Position numbers and translations under genes: made by a program. Shown one piece after another: positions 60,272-64,000 of a stretch of 64,000 bases of DNA (within the stretch, counting starts at the first letter, position 1; each line of letters opens with the position of its first letter). Source of the DNA: Paraplanobispora takensis. Its GTDB lineage: Bacteria > Actinomycetota > Actinomycetes > Streptosporangiales > Streptosporangiaceae. Under the pieces are notes generated by a model. That model was not told where the DNA came from and ran no database searches. It was given only the letters and a program-made list of their open reading frames with translations. Location: NCBI RefSeq assembly GCF_016863195.1, contig NZ_BOOK01000020.1:62001-126000 (forward strand), read 5' to 3'.

Positions 60272-63200
60272 CCTTTGACGCATGGAACCGTCCTCGGACG
60301 GCTCACCCTGCGGAGTCTGAGTCTTCCCGGCTCCGGGGCTGGATCCAGCAGCTCGCCGGATGCCTTCTCCTCGGTGCGATCGCGTTCAACACCGCGCCCG
60401 ACAGGATCATCGCCGAGACCAAGCTCGACATGGCGATCAACCCTCTCGGGTTCCTGTCTCGGGCGACACATCTGTGGGACGGGACGTTCTTCGGTCACCT
60501 GCAGAACCAGGCCCACGGGTACCTGTTCCCGATGGGGCCCTTCTACAGCCTCTGGCTCGCCCTCGACATGCCTGCCTGGAACGTCCAGCGGCTGTGGATG
60601 TCCGTCGTCCTGATCGTGGCCTTCCTCGGGGTGGTCCGGGTGGTCCGGGAACTGGGCGCCGGTTCGTCGGGCGCGGGGATCCTGGCCGGGCTCGCCTACG
60701 CGCTCGCCCCGCACGCCCAGGCGCTGATCGGCGTCAACTCGTCGGAGTTCCTGCCCAGCGCGATCCTCCCGTGGATACTGCTGCCGCTGATCAGAGGGGC
60801 GAGCGGCCGCACCACCCCACGCCGCGCCGCCGCTCTCTCCGCGGCGGCGCTGCTGCTGTGCGGCGGTGTGAACGCGGCGGCCGAGCTCGCCGTACTGGTC
60901 GTCCCGCTGCTCTATCTGCTCACCAGGCAGGGGGGCCCGCTCAAACGCAGGTTGCTCGCCTGGTGGCTGCCGCTGGTCGGGATGGCCGCTTTCTGGTGGC
61001 TGGCCCCGCTGCTCGTCATGGGCCGGCACATCTTCTCCTTCCTGCCCTTCATCGAGACGGCCTCGGCGACGAGCGGCGTGACCTCGCTGACCAACGTCGT
61101 CCGGGGGACGTCGAGCTGGCTCAGCTTCCTGCAGACGGACGGCAGGCCGTGGGTCGAGGCGTCCTTCGCCCAGGCCACCACGCCCTGGCTCATCGTGGTC
61201 ACCTCTCTGGTGGCCGCTCTCGGGCTGGCCGGGCTGGCGCGCCGGAGCACCCCCGAGCGCCTCTTCCTCGTGCTCACCCTGCTGGTCGGCGTGATCATCG
61301 TCTCGGCCGGCCATGCCGGCCCGCTGGCCGGGTTCGTCCGGGAACTGCTCGACGGGCCGCTCGCGCCCTTCCGCAACCTGCACAAGTTCGACGCGCTGAT
61401 CCGGCTCCCCCTCGCGGTGGGGCTGGCCGCTCTTGTGAGCGCGCGCGTGCGGATGCGGGTGCCGCTCCGCGTGACCGCGGTCGCTCTGAGCGGGCTCAGC
61501 CTCACTCCGGTCGCGCTGTCCGGGGTGTCCCCCGGCGGCTCGTTCTGGGAGGTGCCCGCCTACTGGCGGGAGGCGGTGACATGGCTCAACACCAACGCCT
61601 CCGACCAGATGGTCCTGGTCGTCCCCGGTTCCCGCAGGGGTGAGTACGACTGGGGACGCCCCATCGACGAGCCGCTCCAGCCGCTCCTGAGCGGTGCGCG
61701 CTGGGCCGCCCACACGAACGTGCCGTGGGGGTCTCCGGGCATCTCCCGGCTCCTGCAGGCTCTGGACGAGCGCTTCAGCGCCGGCAAGGGCTCGCTCGGG
61801 CTCGGCTCGACCCTCCGCCGCATGGGAGTGGGCTATCTCCTGGTCCGCAACGACCTCGACCGGGCCACGATCGGGGACGCCTGGCCCGCCCGGGTCCACG
61901 AGGCACTGGATGAGTCACCGGGTCTGTCCCGGGTGCGCGGCTTCGGCCGCCAGGTCGGGCAGGAGCAGAGCAACATCGCGGGGGCCTGGTTCGACCAGCC
62001 CTACGACGCCCTGGAGGTCTACAAGGTCGCGGGAGCCCCGGAGAAGGCCGGGACCCTGCCCGCCGAGCGCACGACGCGGGTCACCGGAGGCTCCGAGGCC
62101 GTGCTCACCCTCGCGGAGGAGGGGCTGCTCGGGGACGACCGGCCGGTGGTCATCGGGGACGACCCCGCGGCCTACCCGGTGTCCGGCGCGCACACCGTCG
62201 TCACCGACACGCTTCGACGCCGGGAGAACGTCTTCAGCGACCTGAGGAGGTCGGCGTCGGCGACCCTGACCGAGTCGGAACGCCCCGTGCGCTCGGCCGC
62301 CGCCGATGTGACCGACCCCGCCTGGACCCCCTACACCTCCGAAGCCGAGTACACCGGCATCGCCGGGCTCTCGGCCTCCTCCGCGGAGAGCTCCGCGAGC
62401 GCGCTGCCCGGCATGCGGGACCCGGGCCGTCAGCCGTTCGCGGCGGTCGACGGGGACGAACGGACGAGCTGGCGGTCGGACGGGTGGAACGATCCTGTCG
62501 GCGAATGGTGGGAGATACGCTTCATCGAGCCGATCGCGGTGCCGCGGATCACCGTGAGGTTCGAGCGCTCGGCCATCGGGCCTCGGGTGACCGAGGCCGC
62601 GGTGGAGACCGACTCCGGCAGGTCGGTGTCGGCGATCACCTCGGCCGACGAGCAGGTGCTGACCGGGCCCGCCGGGACCACGTCCCGGCTGCGGATCCGC
62701 ATCACCGCCGTGGAGGGCGCGCGCAGCGGCCGGGTGGGACTGTCCGAGGTGACGATTCCGGGGACGCGGGCCGGCCGGACCATCTCCGTGCCGGACGTCC
62801 GCGGAGGTCACGGCGAGACCATGGTGCTGGCCAGGACCGACGACCTCTCCCCGTGCATGCGGGGTTCCTACGCCTGGACCTGCGACGATCGGCTGGGGAT
62901 CCAGGGTGAGGACGGTTACGGGTTCGACCGCAGGGTGGTGAGCCCGGAGATCGGCGACTGGGACATCACCGGCCGGGCCGTGCTCACCGACCCGAAGACC
63001 GCCCAGCAGCTGGTGACGCTGCCCGACTCCTATCCCAAGGTGACCGCGTCGTCCACGATCGCCGACCATCCGGCGGTCCTGGGCCGGGCCGCGTTCGACG
63101 GGGACAACCGTACGATCTGGTACGCCGACCCGCTCGACCGGCGGCCCACGCTCACCGTGGATCTGGGACGCACGATGCAGGTCTCCCAGCTCAAGCTCCG

Positions 63201-64000
63201 GTTCCCCGACTCCTACCTCGGCCTGCCGCCGGTCCGGGTGACCGTCCGCAACGAACGCGGCGTGGCCCGCTCGGGCTGGCCCGGATCCGGGGGCTGGCTG
63301 CAGCTCGCTCCGGTGCGGGCGAAGGTCCTCACCCTCGAGTTCGAGACGGCGGCCTCGCGCCCGCTCGAACTGGTCGACGTCTCGATCCCGGGCGTCGGCG
63401 GCGTGCCCGACCTGGAGAGCTTCCCGCTCCAGCTGCCCTGCGGGTACGGCCCCATGCTCACGGTGGGCGGCAACGAGGTCCCCACCGAGATCGTCGAGGG
63501 CACGCTGGGGGACGTGCTGAACGGCAGGGAGGTCGTCTACCGCGCCTGCACACGGGTCTCGGTGGGACTGGGAGGGATCCGTGTCACCGCCGGGCACGAG
63601 GACCCGTTCCGGGTGCGGTCGGTGGTGATCCGCGGCAGCCGGGACGAGGAATCCGACGTGGTCACCATGCAGCCGGTCGAGATCGAGCGCTGGGACGCGA
63701 GCACCCGGCAGGTACGGGTCGCCACGTCCGCTGTCTCCTATTTCGTGGTCAACGAGAACTTCAACAGCGGCTGGAAGGCCACGCTGGGAGGGCGGGAGCT
63801 CACCGCCGTCCGCCTCGACGGCTGGCGGCAGGCGTGGCTGTTGCCGGCCCGCGCCTCCGGCACCGTGACGATGCACTACGTCCCCGACGACCATTACCGG
63901 GCCTCGCTCCTGGCCGGGGCCGTGCTCGCCCTGATCGTGGTGGTCCAGGCGCTCTGGCCCGTACGCGGACGGCCGGGCCGGCCCGCGGCCCGCCCCGCCG
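60268..64000 (+). CDS. AftD-like alpha-(1->3)-arabinofuranosyltransferase (3' truncated)
   Basis: At least 1244 residues, running off the window. The N-terminal half is polytopic, with the GT-C-type loop AETKLDMAINPLGFLSRATHLWD and RNLHKFDALIRLPLAVGLA, characteristic of AftD. The second half is extracytoplasmic, with discoidin/carbohydrate-binding-like segments (AAVDGDERTSWRSDGWND, AFDGDNRTIWYADP) and NENFNSGWKATLGG, and the next hydrophobic helix begins just before the window ends. In mycobacteria AftD branches arabinan. Here TTG 60268, overlapping the upstream stop, is the only visible initiation codon before the first helix. Confidence 0.85.
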   Translation, partial: MTFDAWNRPRTAHPAESESSRLRGWIQQLAGCLLLGAIAFNTAPDRIIAETKLDMAINPLGFLSRATHLWDGTFFGHLQNQAHGYLFPMGPFYSLWLALDMPAWNVQRLWMSVVLIVAFLGVVRVVRELGAGSSGAGILAGLAYALAPHAQALIGVNSSEFLPSAILPWILLPLIRGASGRTTPRRAAALSAAALLLCGGVNAAAELAVLVVPLLYLLTRQGGPLKRRLLAWWLPLVGMAAFWWLAPLLVMGRHIFSFLPFIETASATSGVTSLTNVVRGTSSWLSFLQTDGRPWVEASFAQATTPWLIVVTSLVAALGLAGLARRSTPERLFLVLTLLVGVIIVSAGHAGPLAGFVRELLDGPLAPFRNLHKFDALIRLPLAVGLAALVSARVRMRVPLRVTAVALSGLSLTPVALSGVSPGGSFWEVPAYWREAVTWLNTNASDQMVLVVPGSRRGEYDWGRPIDEPLQPLLSGARWAAHTNVPWGSPGISRLLQALDERFSAGKGSLGLGSTLRRMGVGYLLVRNDLDRATIGDAWPARVHEALDESPGLSRVRGFGRQVGQEQSNIAGAWFDQPYDALEVYKVAGAPEKAGTLPAERTTRVTGGSEAVLTLAEEGLLGDDRPVVIGDDPAAYPVSGAHTVVTDTLRRRENVFSDLRRSASATLTESERPVRSAAADVTDPAWTPYTSEAEYTGIAGLSASSAESSASALPGMRDPGRQPFAAVDGDERTSWRSDGWNDPVGEWWEIRFIEPIAVPRITVRFERSAIGPRVTEAAVETDSGRSVSAITSADEQVLTGPAGTTSRLRIRITAVEGARSGRVGLSEVTIPGTRAGRTISVPDVRGGHGETMVLARTDDLSPCMRGSYAWTCDDRLGIQGEDGYGFDRRVVSPEIGDWDITGRAVLTDPKTAQQLVTLPDSYPKVTASSTIADHPAVLGRAAFDGDNRTIWYADPLDRRPTLTVDLGRTMQVSQLKLRFPDSYLGLPPVRVTVRNERGVARSGWPGSGGWLQLAPVRAKVLTLEFETAASRPLELVDVSIPGVGGVPDLESFPLQLPCGYGPMLTVGGNEVPTEIVEGTLGDVLNGREVVYRACTRVSVGLGGIRVTAGHEDPFRVRSVVIRGSRDEESDVVTMQPVEIERWDASTRQVRVATSAVSYFVVNENFNSGWKATLGGRELTAVRLDGWRQAWLLPARASGTVTMHYVPDDHYRASLLAGAVLALIVVVQALWPVRGRPGRPAARPA

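Noticed and set aside
61694-62245. Plus-strand open frame of 183 codons within the AftD-like gene
   Set aside because: It is out of frame with the conserved AftD reading frame and is Arg/Ser/Pro-rich noise.

Overview
This is high-GC actinobacterial chromosome. The gene families (prfB-ftsE-ftsX-smpB-ssrA core block, a ~180 kDa-type NAD-glutamate dehydrogenase, AftD- and DUF2613-type proteins), the frequent GTG starts and the many start codons lying 7-8 nt after a TANNNT -10 box (leaderless genes) fit a filamentous actinomycete. Streptosporangiaceae or a near relative is my best guess, made from gene content only. I see no insertion sequence, prophage, CRISPR array or tRNA gene; the only stable RNA gene is tmRNA.

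Layout. 1-3151: end of a membrane protein, then a NarL-type response regulator and its histidine kinase. 3208-7456: a secreted flavin oxidase, a flavin monooxygenase-like protein and an ATP-grasp ligase. 7734-17058: an exopolysaccharide cluster. Six minus-strand junctions overlap (five by 4 nt, one by 11 nt) in the order initiating glycosyltransferase, ligase/polymerase, MurJ-type flippase, deacetylase, GT4, Wzz-like, GT4. It meets a plus-strand GH26 glycosidase whose 3' end overlaps the last glycosyltransferase antisense by 373 nt. 17059-17938 is a long non-coding stretch before the NAD-glutamate dehydrogenase (17939-22849).

22948-34559: a pectin (rhamnogalacturonan-I) utilisation locus resembling the Bacillus yes/lpl/yetA genes. 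It has a LacI repressor, Gfo/Idh oxidoreductase, YesU-like and YesL-like proteins, LplA-type binding protein, two permeases, a YetA/exo-rhamnogalacturonan lyase-like enzyme and a GH51 arabinofuranosidase. Several AAAACGTT-type operator candidates mark its promoters. No ABC ATPase is encoded here.

34778-42430: housekeeping block with a lipoprotein, prfB, a tiny zinc-ribbon membrane protein, ftsE, ftsX, smpB, a penicillin-binding-protein-like lipoprotein that has lost its catalytic motifs, and ssrA (tmRNA) with a strong terminator.

42517-47626: the most interesting region. A cytoplasmic subtilase, an ECF-type sigma factor and a small two-part protein form one operon, divergent from a TPR-CHAT (caspase-like) protease. 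The combination recalls the Csx29-Csx30-sigma branch of type III-E CRISPR, but without CRISPR, so it may be a stand-alone proteolytic signalling or defence module.

47761-54522: a PEP mutase/isocitrate lyase family enzyme, a C45-type hydrolase, an aquaporin, an HtrA-like protease coupled to an acyl-CoA synthetase, and a single-pass membrane protein. 54577-64000: a fused double-domain acyl-CoA dehydrogenase, then a cell-envelope glycan block (polytopic membrane protein, DUF2613 small protein, GT4, and an AftD-like arabinofuranosyltransferase that runs off the window).

A recurring oddity is short tandem duplications that include a stop codon (10113-10211, 22925-22958, 47618-47701).
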